Source of the DNA: Clostridiales bacterium
GTDB taxonomy: Bacteria > Bacillota > Clostridia > Oscillospirales > Oscillospiraceae
Assembly (NCBI GenBank): GCA_019415645.1
Contig: DXYV01000011.1
Coordinates: 1-64,000, forward strand
Reading direction: 5' to 3'
Length of the DNA stretch: 64,000 nucleotides
Shown piece after piece: positions 1 to 7,412 of this stretch. The notes beneath the pieces are model-generated. The model was given only the letters and a program-made list of their open reading frames with translations, did not search any database and was not told where the DNA came from. Position numbers and translations under genes: made by a program. The first letter of the stretch is position 1. Every line of letters begins with the position of its first letter.

Positions 1-104
1 ACTCAACTATAACCGATGAGGCCCTATCCTTCATCCTTTTTCTTCACTTGTCCAACATGTATTGTAATCCTACAGGACGCTGTCCAGGGGCTTTTTGCAT
101 CCAC

Positions 105-133
105 TTGACAGAGAAGTGGGCCCGCGGTATAAT
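105..133 (+). promoter_or_regulatory. Perfect consensus sigma-A promoter of the PadR/DUF2812 operon
   Basis: TTGACA at 105-110 and TATAAT at 128-133 are separated by exactly 17 bases, a full match to the housekeeping consensus. It lies 42 bases before the padR start and its -10 box runs into a perfect palindrome. Such a strong promoter makes sense if it is normally shut by a repressor. In bases 1-104 I see no gene. Confidence 0.9.
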
Positions 134-162
134 ATCGAATATCAATATTGATATTCGATATT
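131..162. promoter_or_regulatory. 32-base perfect palindrome, probable PadR operator
   Basis: AATATCGAATATCAAT is followed directly by its exact reverse complement, giving a 32-base palindrome without spacer. It starts inside the -10 box and covers the expected transcription start. PadR-family repressors commonly bind AT-rich palindromes at their own promoter, so autoregulation is the likely role. The half-site core CGAATATC also occurs in the palindrome of the second PadR locus at 18745-18789. Confidence 0.82.
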
Positions 163-174
163 AGGGAGGAGACT

Positions 175-495
175 ATGGCGCGGGAAAAGTTCGGCACGCT
201 GACCGAGCAGATGTTTTACATTCTGCTGGCGCTGGATCAGGCCAGCTGCGGGGTGGACATCATGGAGCGCATCCGGAGCCTGACCGCCGGGCGGGTGACC
301 CTCGGACCGGGGACGCTCTATGCGCTGCTGGCAGATTTTCAGAAAGCGGGTTATATTGCGGAGACCGCTGTGGAGGGCCGGCGGCGCTCCTACCAGATCA
401 CGCCCAAGGGAAGGGGCCTGCTGGCGGCCGAGCAACGGCGCCTGCGGCAGATGACGGCGGATTACGACCGAGTGATGGGAGGCGGACAGGGATGA
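175..495 (+). CDS. PadR family transcriptional regulator
   Basis: This 106-residue protein is a winged-helix repressor of the short PadR type. The recognition region LGPGTLYALLADFQKAGYI is near residues 43-61 and the wing contains RRRSYQITPKGR near 80-91. Start 175 is chosen because GGGAGGAG lies just upstream; an in-frame ATG at 148 sits inside the operator. Its stop overlaps the start of the DUF2812 gene (ATGA), so the two are co-translated. It probably represses its own operon through the palindrome at 131-162. The ligand or inducing stress is not visible. Confidence 0.93.
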   Translation: MAREKFGTLTEQMFYILLALDQASCGVDIMERIRSLTAGRVTLGPGTLYALLADFQKAGYIAETAVEGRRRSYQITPKGRGLLAAEQRRLRQMTADYDRVMGGGQG

Positions 496-1664
496 GGGAA
501 CAGAGCCGAAAACGCAGGAGAGGCCGAATCAAATACTGGATTCATCCCGGCGATTATGCTATTGGGGAGAATGAGGCCTTCTATGCCGCGCAGGCGGCCA
601 AAGGATGGCACCTGGAGAAGCGGGGCGCATACCTCAGCCGGTTTCGAAAAGGTGAGCCACGGGACATGGTCTACCGAATTGAATATTCCACTCCCGCCTT
701 TCTGGAGGAGCAGGAACTGCCCGCGGCGCAGGTGGAGCTCTATGAGGAATGTGGCTGGGAACTGGCAGCCCATCACGGGCTGATGCATGTGTTCCGCGCG
801 CCGTCGGACCGCCGCGCGCCGGAGTTTTATTCCACCCCTGAGCAGCAGGCCGCCGCCCTGAAGGGCCTGCGGCGGAGCTACTGGACCAGCTGGCTGGCGC
901 TGCTCCTGGCAATCGGGGTCTGGCTGCTCCTGGCGGCGTTCGTGCCGGGACGCGGCGGAACAGGGGCGGGCGGATGGCGGATGGAATTGCGGCTGGACCT
1001 GGTGCGCGCAACGGCGCTGGTCCTGTTTTACGGATGCTTCCTGCTGAAGGGACTCTATCAGATGGCCTATGCCACGGTGCGTACCGCTTTGGTGTGCCGG
1101 AGCCTGAAGCGCGGCGAGCCGCTGGACCACACGCCGCGGAACAAGCGCTGGGGCCATCGAATCGTCTCCGGCCTGCTGCTGGGTCTGTGCATCCTGTTTG
1201 TTCTTCTGACGCTGGTCCAGCTGCTGGGGACGCGGCAGAGGGACCTTCCGGCCGTGGCGGACGGCCCCTATCTGTTGTGCAGCGACCTGGGGATCGACGG
1301 AACCCGCACAGACGCGCCCTTTTTTGGGGACCCCTGCGAGGTGGAGGTCACCCGCTCCCTGCTGGCCGACCAGTGGAATACCCGGGAATTTATCGCGGCG
1401 GGCGACGCCTGGGCGGCTCTCTACCAGGACGTCTATGAATTCCGGACGCCCACCCAGGCGCGGGCCTTCGCGCCGGTGCTGATAGCTACGTCGGCTTTGT
1501 TCCCCGCGTCCTCCTTTACCGCCGTAGAGGTGGAGGGACTGGACGCGGCCTACCGTGCAGGCAACGAATACATTGCGGTGAAAGGCACACGGGCCTACTC
1601 CATCACGATGATCGCTGCTGGAATGGAAGAGCCGGACGTGTTCGCGGCGCTGGCCGGAACCTAG
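492..1664 (+). CDS. DUF2812 domain-containing membrane protein
   Basis: This 390-residue protein carries an N-terminal DUF2812-type region (about residues 15-100, with GENEAFYAAQAAKGWHLEK and a following YRIEYS strand). Three hydrophobic segments follow near 133-151, 172-190 and 223-245, then a domain of about 140 residues on the far side of the last helix. DUF2812 proteins are regularly encoded next to PadR regulators in Firmicutes, and the four-base overlap with padR fits that. The biochemical role of the family is unknown; membrane-stress sensing or envelope remodelling is only a guess. The basic N-terminus (RKRRRGR) suggests the DUF2812 part is cytoplasmic. Confidence 0.85.
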   Translation: MREQSRKRRRGRIKYWIHPGDYAIGENEAFYAAQAAKGWHLEKRGAYLSRFRKGEPRDMVYRIEYSTPAFLEEQELPAAQVELYEECGWELAAHHGLMHVFRAPSDRRAPEFYSTPEQQAAALKGLRRSYWTSWLALLLAIGVWLLLAAFVPGRGGTGAGGWRMELRLDLVRATALVLFYGCFLLKGLYQMAYATVRTALVCRSLKRGEPLDHTPRNKRWGHRIVSGLLLGLCILFVLLTLVQLLGTRQRDLPAVADGPYLLCSDLGIDGTRTDAPFFGDPCEVEVTRSLLADQWNTREFIAAGDAWAALYQDVYEFRTPTQARAFAPVLIATSALFPASSFTAVEVEGLDAAYRAGNEYIAVKGTRAYSITMIAAGMEEPDVFAALAGT

Positions 1665-1665
1665 A

Positions 1666-1702
1666 AAAAAACCTCCGCTGTCAAAAGACAGCGGAGGTTT
1701 TT
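1666..1702. terminator. Bidirectional rho-independent terminator
   Basis: ACCTCCGCTGTC (1671-1682), loop AAAA, and GACAGCGGAGGT (1687-1698) form a perfect stem. It is flanked by A residues on the left and T residues on the right. It closes the PadR/DUF2812 operon on the plus strand and the ferredoxin gene on the minus strand. Confidence 0.93.
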
Positions 1703-1717
1703 GTTTCAGGCTGACCG

Positions 1718-1888
1718 TTAGCCCTGAGAGATCGCGCCCACGGGGCAGGTATCGGCGCAGGAACCGCAATCAATGCAGGTGCCGGCATCGATCATCATGT
1801 GCTCGTCGCCCATCGAAATGGCGCCCACGGGGCAGCCGCCCTCACACGCGCCGCAGCTGATGCAGTCGCTGCTGATGACATAGGCCAT
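1718..1888 (-). CDS. Small 2[4Fe-4S] ferredoxin
   Basis: Reading the minus strand from ATG at 1888 gives a 56-residue protein beginning MAYVISSDCISCGACEGG. It has two CxxCxxCxxxCP clusters: Cys9, 12, 15, 19 and Cys38, 41, 44, 48. This is the classic clostridial 2[4Fe-4S] ferredoxin, a low-potential electron carrier in the cytoplasm for pyruvate:ferredoxin oxidoreductase, hydrogenase and related enzymes. A GGGAGGTG ribosome site lies 7 bases upstream. It has its own promoter (1930-1957) and shares the terminator at 1666-1702, so it is monocistronic. Length and cysteine spacing are complete. Confidence 0.95.
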   Translation of the reverse strand: MAYVISSDCISCGACEGGCPVGAISMGDEHMMIDAGTCIDCGSCADTCPVGAISQG

Positions 1889-1929
1889 GCTGAAACACCT
1901 CCCTATTTAGTATGTCACGAACCAAATCC

Positions 1930-1957
1930 ATTCTAGCACAGTTTTCTGAAAATGCAA
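1930..1957 (-). promoter_or_regulatory. Promoter of the ferredoxin gene
   Basis: On the minus strand, TTGCAT (1957-1952) and TAGAAT (1935-1930) are spaced by 16 bases. They lie about 40 bases upstream of the ferredoxin start. Good match to the housekeeping consensus. Confidence 0.7.
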
Positions 1958-1994
1958 CTATTATATGCGAGAAAACCGGGAACTTTTTTAGGAG

Positions 1995-2053
1995 GCGGGA
2001 TGTGGCATTCAGTCGGGGAGCGGTGTCCCGCTTTTTTATCCGGACCGGTATAA
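1995..2053 (+). other. Possible leader peptide overlapping a terminator-like stem before clpC
   Basis: AGGAGG at 1990-1995 precedes ATG at 2000 and a 17-codon frame (begins MWHSVGERCP, TAA at 2051-2053). The same bases contain GCGGGA (1995-2000) and TCCCGC (2026-2031) followed by six T residues, a possible weak attenuator stem. A TATAAT at 2049-2054 just downstream could give an alternative start for the Clp transcript. Whether the peptide is translated cannot be told from one sequence. Confidence 0.35.
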
Positions 2054-2097
2054 TTTGGCGGCAAACGAGACATGATGTTCTGGAAAGAGGTGGACGC

Positions 2098-4170
2098 ATG
2101 AAGACGATTCGATGGTTTTCCAGACTCCGGAGGGCCTTTGCGGCCCTGGGAAAGGGGGAAGAGATGAACGAGGGCTACGCCCACGGTCTGGGCAAGACCC
2201 GGGAGCGGGAGGCGGGGGGCGACACCCGCCTGACAGATAAATTTTCCAAGGACCTGACCCGCATGGCGGCGGAGGGCGCGCTGGACCCGGTGATCGGACG
2301 GGAACGGGAAGTGGACCGGGTCATTCAGATTCTCTCCCGGCGGACCAAGAACAATCCGGCCCTGATCGGAGAACCGGGCGTGGGCAAGACCGCTGTGGTC
2401 GAGGCTCTGGCCCGGCGCATCGTGGCGGGCACGGTTCCGGAGAGCCTGCGGGGAAAACGGCTGCTCTCGCTGGACGTCGCCTCCATGGTAGCGGGCACCA
2501 AATACCGGGGCGAGTTTGAGGAGCGGGTGAACAATATTCTTCAAGAGGTGGCCCGAGCCCGGAACGTGATTCTGTTTCTGGACGAGCTGCACAACATCGT
2601 GGGGGCGGGCAGCGCCGAGGGCGCGGTGGACGCGGCCAATATCCTCAAGCCGGCCCTGGGGCGGGGGACCCTCCAGGTGGTGGGCGCGACGACCCGGGAG
2701 GAGTACCGCCGCTATATCGAAAAGGACGCCGCTCTGGAGCGGCGATTCCAGCCCGTGGTGGTGGAGGAGCCCTCCCGGGAGACCACGCGGGCCATTCTGG
2801 AGGGCCTGAGGCCCCGCTATGAGCAGCACCACCGCCTGACCATCGGCGATGACGCGCTGGACGCGGCCATCGCCCTGTCGGTGCGCTATCTGCCCGACCG
2901 CTTTTTGCCCGACAAGGCCATCGACCTAATGGACGAGGCGGCGGCCCGGGTAAAAATGGAGGGCCAGGCCACCCCAGAGGGACTGAAATACCTGGAAGAG
3001 CGGGCCGAGGCCGCCGCCCGGGAGAAGGAAAACGCCATCCTCGGCCAGAAGTTTGAAGAGGCGGCAGTCCTCCGGGATGCGGAGCGGGACTTCCGCCGGG
3101 AGCTGGAAAAAAAGCTGGGCCGCTGGAAGGACCGCAACGACGTGCGGACCGTGGGCGCGGAGGATGTGGCCCGGGTGGTGGCCCAGTGGACCGGGATTCC
3201 CGTGACCGCCCTGACCCGGCAGGAGTCAGACCGGCTGCTCTGCCTGGAAGAGGAGCTGCACCAGCGGGTGGTGGGGCAGGAGCAGGCGGTTTCCGCCGTG
3301 GCCCGGGCCATCCGGCGCAGCCGGGTGGGGCTGAAGGACCCGGACCGCCCGGTAGGGACCTTTCTGTTCCTGGGTCCCACCGGCGTGGGCAAGACAGAAC
3401 TGTGCAAGGCGCTGGCCGCCGCCCTGTTCGGCAGCGAGAGCGCCATGATTCGCTTTGATATGTCGGAATATATGGAAAAGCACACGGTCTCCCGGCTGGT
3501 GGGCGCGCCGCCCGGCTATGTGGGGCATGAGGAGGGCGGCCAGCTGACCGAACGGGTCCGCCAGCATCCCTGGTCGGTGATTCTCTTCGACGAGATCGAG
3601 AAGGCCCACCCCGATTTGTGGTCCATTCTGCTCCAGGTCATGGAGGACGGCGTGCTCACGGACAGTCAGGGCCGTCGGGCGGACTTCCGCAACACGGTGC
3701 TGGTCATGACCTCCAACCTGGGCGCGCGGCGGCTGGTCAGCAAAGCGCCGGCGCTGGGCTTTTCCGCCGGAGGGGCCCAGGCGGACCGGGAGCGGCAGAA
3801 GAAGGAGATTCTCAACGACTTGAAGCAGACCTTCCGGCCGGAGTTTCTCAACCGTCTGGACGAGATCATTCTGTTCCAGAAGCTGACCGCTCAGGAGAAC
3901 CAGCGAATCGCCCGCCGGATGCTGGGCGAGCTGAGCGGCCGCCTGGAGGCTTTGGGCGTGGCACTGGAGACCCCGGAGGAGGCCGTGGCCTGCCTGGCCG
4001 CTGCCGGATATGACGAGAGCAACGGCGCCCGTCCCCTGCGCCGGGCCATCCAGAGCCGGGTGGAGGACCCCGCCGCCGAACTGCTGCTGGAGGGCAAGAT
4101 ACAGGCGGGGGATACGCTGCGGCTGACGGTGGAAGGGGAGCGGCTGGAGCTGCGCAAAGCCCAGGTTTGA
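2098..4170 (+). CDS. clpC: ClpC-type AAA+ ATPase (Clp protease ATP-binding subunit), short N-terminus
   Basis: This 690-residue protein has two AAA+ modules. Walker A motifs are GEPGVGKT at 91-98 and GPTGVGKT at 426-433. A UVR-like coiled segment (KFEEAAVLRDAERDFRRELEKK region) sits between them, as in ClpC. A LGF tripeptide before the FRPEFLNRLDE motif matches the ClpP-docking loop position, so it probably feeds unfolded substrates to ClpP. ClpC proteins are usually about 810 residues because of a double-repeat N-domain that binds adaptors; here only about 50 residues precede the first AAA+ module, so adaptor use must differ. Start 2098 has AGAGGTG upstream; ATG 2164 is an alternative. No ctsR, mcsA or mcsB is adjacent. 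Confidence 0.88.
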   Translation: MKTIRWFSRLRRAFAALGKGEEMNEGYAHGLGKTREREAGGDTRLTDKFSKDLTRMAAEGALDPVIGREREVDRVIQILSRRTKNNPALIGEPGVGKTAVVEALARRIVAGTVPESLRGKRLLSLDVASMVAGTKYRGEFEERVNNILQEVARARNVILFLDELHNIVGAGSAEGAVDAANILKPALGRGTLQVVGATTREEYRRYIEKDAALERRFQPVVVEEPSRETTRAILEGLRPRYEQHHRLTIGDDALDAAIALSVRYLPDRFLPDKAIDLMDEAAARVKMEGQATPEGLKYLEERAEAAAREKENAILGQKFEEAAVLRDAERDFRRELEKKLGRWKDRNDVRTVGAEDVARVVAQWTGIPVTALTRQESDRLLCLEEELHQRVVGQEQAVSAVARAIRRSRVGLKDPDRPVGTFLFLGPTGVGKTELCKALAAALFGSESAMIRFDMSEYMEKHTVSRLVGAPPGYVGHEEGGQLTERVRQHPWSVILFDEIEKAHPDLWSILLQVMEDGVLTDSQGRRADFRNTVLVMTSNLGARRLVSKAPALGFSAGGAQADRERQKKEILNDLKQTFRPEFLNRLDEIILFQKLTAQENQRIARRMLGELSGRLEALGVALETPEEAVACLAAAGYDESNGARPLRRAIQSRVEDPAAELLLEGKIQAGDTLRLTVEGERLELRKAQV

Positions 4171-4199
4171 TTGACAATTCGTGGTCCAAACGATACAAT
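4171..4199 (+). promoter_or_regulatory. Consensus promoter of the glycerophosphodiesterase-like gene
   Basis: TTGACA (4171-4176) and TACAAT (4194-4199) are spaced by 17 bases. The -35 box begins on the base right after the clpC stop codon. This gives the downstream gene its own transcript about 35 bases before its start. Confidence 0.85.
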
Positions 4200-4233
4200 A
4201 AGCAAATGAAACTTTGCAAAGGATGGACAGACG

Positions 4234-5193
4234 ATGAAGAATTTGCGCAGGTCCCTGCGCGTGCTGGGCGCGCTGAGCTTGACGGGGACCCTTTTGCTGG
4301 GCGGTTGGTCCGCTCAGGCCGCGGCACAGCCGGAGACCCCCTCCCCGGCGTTGGCCGCCGTGGAGGAGGACTGGCAGAACACCACGGTGATCGCCCACTG
4401 CCTGGGACAGGTGGACGGCCACGCCGGGACCAGCTCTCAGGAGGCTTTTCTGGAATCCTATGCCCGGGGGCTCCGGGTGCTGGAGACCGATTTCTGTCTC
4501 ACGTCGGACGGTGTGCTGGCGGTGCGGCACGACTTTGAAGCCAATTCGGCCTCCATTTTGGGTCAGCCCGACCTGATCGGTGCGGTGACGGCGGCCCAGC
4601 ACATCAGTACGCCCATTCTGGGCCAGTATCAGGCCCTGACGGCGGGGAGCCTGCTGCGCCTGATGCAGGGGTATCCCGAGGTATGGGTGGTCACCGACAC
4701 CAAGGAGACCGACCCGGAGCTGGTACGCCGGGAGTTTGAGCTGCTGGTGGAGGCGGCCGATGCGGTGGACGCCCGCGCCAGTCTGGACCGGCTGGTGATC
4801 CAGGTCTACAATACAGAGATGAAAGAGATGATCGAGGAGATCTATCCCTTTGAACACTGGATCATGACCGTGTACCAGCTGCCGGGGGACACCGATTATG
4901 GCACGCTGGCCGACTACTGCGTGTCCCATGGGATTCCGGTATTGGCCGTGCCCAGCACCCGTCTGACGGCGGAGCTGGCGGAGACGGTCCATGCCCGGGG
5001 ACTGAAGCTCTATGTGCACACCCTGAACACGGAGGAGGAGGCCCTTTGGGCGCTGGAGCAGGGGGCGGACGGAATTTACTCCGATTCCTTTACGGACGCG
5101 CAGGTACGCCTGCTCTGGGCCAAACACAAACTTTCCCTGTGCGCGGAACTTTTTCCGTCGGCTGCCGTCCAAATTCTTGAACGCGCCGGCTGA
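4234..5193 (+). CDS. Exported glycerophosphodiester phosphodiesterase family protein
   Basis: This 319-residue protein begins with a signal peptide (basic MKNLRRSLR, hydrophobic core, Ala-rich cleavage region near residue 31). The mature part has a GDPD barrel: His55 in IAHCLG, the metal-type pair Glu84 and Asp86 in VLETDF, and His99 in VRHD. Family members cleave glycerophosphodiesters to glycerol 3-phosphate and an alcohol, usually with a divalent metal. The normal HRG...PENT signature is altered here to AHCLG...SSQEAF, so the substrate may differ. Later strands (VTDTKE, LKLYVHTLNTEEEA, GADGIYSD) fit the family. Expected outside the membrane. It has its own promoter. Confidence 0.85.
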   Translation: MKNLRRSLRVLGALSLTGTLLLGGWSAQAAAQPETPSPALAAVEEDWQNTTVIAHCLGQVDGHAGTSSQEAFLESYARGLRVLETDFCLTSDGVLAVRHDFEANSASILGQPDLIGAVTAAQHISTPILGQYQALTAGSLLRLMQGYPEVWVVTDTKETDPELVRREFELLVEAADAVDARASLDRLVIQVYNTEMKEMIEEIYPFEHWIMTVYQLPGDTDYGTLADYCVSHGIPVLAVPSTRLTAELAETVHARGLKLYVHTLNTEEEALWALEQGADGIYSDSFTDAQVRLLWAKHKLSLCAELFPSAAVQILERAG

Positions 5194-5231
5194 GCTGCGC
5201 GTATCTTTCATCAACCAAGGAGAATAAACGC

Positions 5232-5747
5232 ATGAAACGAGTTATGACGCTGCTGACTGCGGCCGCGATGCTGGCTGGACTTCTGGCCGGCTGCGGGAAT
5301 GGGGGCGGCGAGACGGAACGGACGCCGGAGGAGTGGACCCAGCTGTATTCCGCCGCAATCACGGATGCCCGGGATGAAGAGACCAATACGGCCTACTCCA
5401 TTTTGACCTCGTCTGATGACGACCAGTTCGACCTGATCCTCCAGACCCTGGGCCTGACCGAGGAGGACATGACCGCCTATGCCATCAGCATGTCCCTGAT
5501 GAATGTGCAGGCCTATGCAGTGGCGGCGATTTTGCCGGCTGAGGGAAAAACCGAGACGGTCACCAACGCGCTGCAGACCTATATCGACAACACCAAGGCC
5601 AGCTTTGAATTTTATCTGCCCGGACCCTTTGAGGTGGCGAGCAACGCCCGCCTGGAGACCCTATCCGACGGGACCGTGCTGCTGGTCATGTGTGAGGATC
5701 AGGATACGGTATTCGACGCGATTTCCTCCGCCATTACGGCGGGCTGA
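5232..5747 (+). CDS. DUF4358-like lipoprotein
   Basis: This 171-residue protein has a lipoprotein signal (MKRVMTLLTAAAMLAGLLAGC) with lipobox LAGC, so Cys21 should be lipidated and the protein surface-anchored. The rest resembles the DUF4358 family of clostridial lipoproteins: an early AISMSLMNVQAYAVAAI strand-helix segment, a middle helix with TYIDNTKASFEFY, and a terminal VLLVMCEDQDTVFDAI segment. Function of the family is unknown. AAGGAG lies just upstream of ATG 5232. The gap to the preceding gene is 38 bases, so it may share that transcript. DUF4358 assignment is from recall and is moderate. Confidence 0.72.
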   Translation: MKRVMTLLTAAAMLAGLLAGCGNGGGETERTPEEWTQLYSAAITDARDEETNTAYSILTSSDDDQFDLILQTLGLTEEDMTAYAISMSLMNVQAYAVAAILPAEGKTETVTNALQTYIDNTKASFEFYLPGPFEVASNARLETLSDGTVLLVMCEDQDTVFDAISSAITAG

Positions 5748-5749
5748 TC

Positions 5750-5781
5750 ACAAGCCGTCCGCATTTCTGCGGACGGCTTGT
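5750..5781 (+). terminator. Hairpin terminator after the lipoprotein gene
   Basis: ACAAGCCGTCCGC (5750-5762) pairs exactly with GCGGACGGCTTGT (5769-5781) around a six-base loop. The following T-run is poor (GTCGTTCC), so termination may be partial. Confidence 0.65.
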
Positions 5782-5813
5782 GTCGTTCCAGGAAGCGCAC
5801 CGGAATGAATAAA

Positions 5814-5902
5814 TGAAATGAATATTCAATAAAAAATGAATAATATACAGGATGTGTGCATAATGTATCAGAAAATCTGGAAGAAAAACGAATGATTATG
5901 CA
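5814..5902. promoter_or_regulatory. AT-rich cluster of ArgR-box-like sites upstream of argG
   Basis: The ARG-box core is TGMAT-4-ATKCA. CGAATGATTATGCA at 5889-5902 matches 12 of 14 core positions. TGCATAATGTATCA at 5857-5870 and TGAATATTCA at 5819-5828 are weaker relatives, and more TGAAT half-sites fill 5806-5850. In this GC-rich window such a low-GC patch right before the arginine cluster stands out. ArgR/AhrC regulation is therefore likely, with the best box centred about 16 bases before the -35 box. No argR gene is in the window. Confidence 0.6.
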
Positions 5903-5911
5903 AAAAAGAAC

Positions 5912-5940
5912 TTGCATTTTGCCGGAAGCGGTGGTACACT
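5912..5940 (+). promoter_or_regulatory. Promoter of the arginine cluster
   Basis: TTGCAT (5912-5917) and TACACT (5935-5940) are 17 bases apart. They lie just downstream of the ArgR-like sites and about 70 bases before argG. The leader 5941-6013 is GC-rich and can fold but shows no known riboswitch motif that I recognise. Confidence 0.72.
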
Positions 5941-6013
5941 ACGTGTATCATTTCAAGAGACCGGGGCCGCCGCACGCGGCGGGACCCGAATTAGAATACG
6001 GGAGGATTTGACC

Positions 6014-7231
6014 ATGTCTGAGATCAAAAAAGTGGTATTGGCCTATTCCGGAGGCCTGGATACATCCATTATCATTCCCTGGCTGAAGGAGAACTACAAT
6101 AACCCGGAGATCATCGCGGTCTCCGCGGACGTGGGCCAGGGCGACGAGCTGGACGGCTTGGAGGAAAAGGCCATCAAGACCGGCGCGTCCAAGCTGTACA
6201 TCGAGGATCTGACGGACGAGATGGTAGACGACGTCATCATCCCCTCCATGATGATGGGCGCCAAGTATGAGGATTATCTGCTGGGCACCGCCTTTGCCCG
6301 GCCCATCATCGCCAAGCGCCTGGTGGAGATCGCCAAGGCGGAGGGAGCCGATGCCATCTGCCACGGCTGCACCGGCAAGGGCAACGACCAGGTCCGGTTC
6401 GAGCTGGCCATCAAGCGCTTCGCCCCCGAGATGAAGATCATTGCTCCCTGGCGTGAGTGGGACATCAAGGGCCGTGACGAGGAGATCGACTACGCCGAGG
6501 CCCACAACGTGCCCCTGAAGATCTCCCGGGAGACCAACTACTCCAAGGACAAGAATCTGTGGCACTTGTCCCATGAGGGCCTGGACCTGGAGGACCCGGC
6601 CAACGAGCCCCAGTACGACAAGCCCGGCTTCCTGGAGATGAGCGTGTCCCCCTTCCAGGCGCCCGATCAGGCCACCTATGTGACCCTGGACTTTGAGAAG
6701 GGCTGGCCCGTGGCCATCGACGGCGAGAAGATGAAGGCCAGCGACATCATCCGCAAGCTCAACAAGCTGGGCGGCGACAACGGCATCGGCCTGCTGGACA
6801 TCGTGGAGAACCGGCTGGTGGGCATGAAGGACCGCGGCGTGTACGAGACCCCCGGCGGCACCATCCTCTACCGTGCCCACGAGGTGCTGGAGATGATCAC
6901 CGTGGACAAGGACACCAAGCACATGAAGCAGAAGCTGGCCGTGGACTTCGCTGATCTGGTTTACAACGGCAAGTGGTTCACCCCCCTGCGGGAGGCCCTC
7001 CAAGCCTTCGCTGTGGACACCCAGAAGCACGTCACCGGCACCGTGAAGCTCAAGCTCTATAAGGGCAACATTATCACCGCCGGCGTCACCTCCCCTGAGA
7101 CCCTGTACTCTGAGAATCTGGTCACCTTCGAGGAGAGCGACTACAATCAAAATGACGCCACCGGATTCATCAACCTGTGGGGCCTGCCTGATACCGTACA
7201 GGCACTGCGGGAGCAGGGCAAATTGAAGTAA
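6014..7231 (+). CDS. argG: Argininosuccinate synthase
   Basis: This 405-residue cytoplasmic enzyme joins citrulline and aspartate with ATP to form argininosuccinate, the penultimate step of arginine synthesis. The N-type ATP pyrophosphatase P-loop AYSGGLDTS is at residues 10-18. Other family segments are GCTGKGNDQVRFE and SREKNYSKD-like SRETNYSKDKNLW. Length is normal (about 400). Start 6014 is chosen because GGGAGGA lies just upstream. It is the first gene of the arginine cluster. The last 63 bases are repeated, interrupted, just downstream (7246-7412). Confidence 0.98.
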   Translation: MSEIKKVVLAYSGGLDTSIIIPWLKENYNNPEIIAVSADVGQGDELDGLEEKAIKTGASKLYIEDLTDEMVDDVIIPSMMMGAKYEDYLLGTAFARPIIAKRLVEIAKAEGADAICHGCTGKGNDQVRFELAIKRFAPEMKIIAPWREWDIKGRDEEIDYAEAHNVPLKISRETNYSKDKNLWHLSHEGLDLEDPANEPQYDKPGFLEMSVSPFQAPDQATYVTLDFEKGWPVAIDGEKMKASDIIRKLNKLGGDNGIGLLDIVENRLVGMKDRGVYETPGGTILYRAHEVLEMITVDKDTKHMKQKLAVDFADLVYNGKWFTPLREALQAFAVDTQKHVTGTVKLKLYKGNIITAGVTSPETLYSENLVTFEESDYNQNDATGFINLWGLPDTVQALREQGKLK

Positions 7232-7245
7232 AGCGCCATCTGCTC

Positions 7246-7412
7246 CATCAACCTGTGGGGCCTGCCCGGGGCCCCCGCGAAAGCCCAGCGAAGCGGGTTT
7301 CGTGGGGAGAGGAGGAGCAGCGGAGGGAGCAAGCTTTCCTGCTTTGCGGGGAAGCGAGCGGTCCAAAGCTTGCGACGACGATATACAGGCGCTGCGGGAG
7401 CAGGGCAAGCTT
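7246..7412 (+). repeat. Split duplicate of the argG 3' end
   Basis: Bases 7246-7266 repeat 7168-7188 of argG exactly (21 bases, CATCAACCTGTGGGGCCTGC plus C). Bases about 7380-7409 then repeat 7189-7221 with two substitutions and a three-base gap (ACAGGCGCTGCGGGAGCAGG against ACAGGCACTGCGGGAGCAGG). Between the halves lie about 113 unrelated bases (7267-7379). The copy is not a functional gene. It looks like a tandem duplication of the argG tail later split by, or made together with, a small palindromic insertion. Confidence 0.85.

Noticed and set aside
3226..5214. A 662-codon minus-strand frame opposite clpC and the glycerophosphodiesterase gene
   Set aside because: It spans two genes with clear protein families and separate promoters on the other strand.
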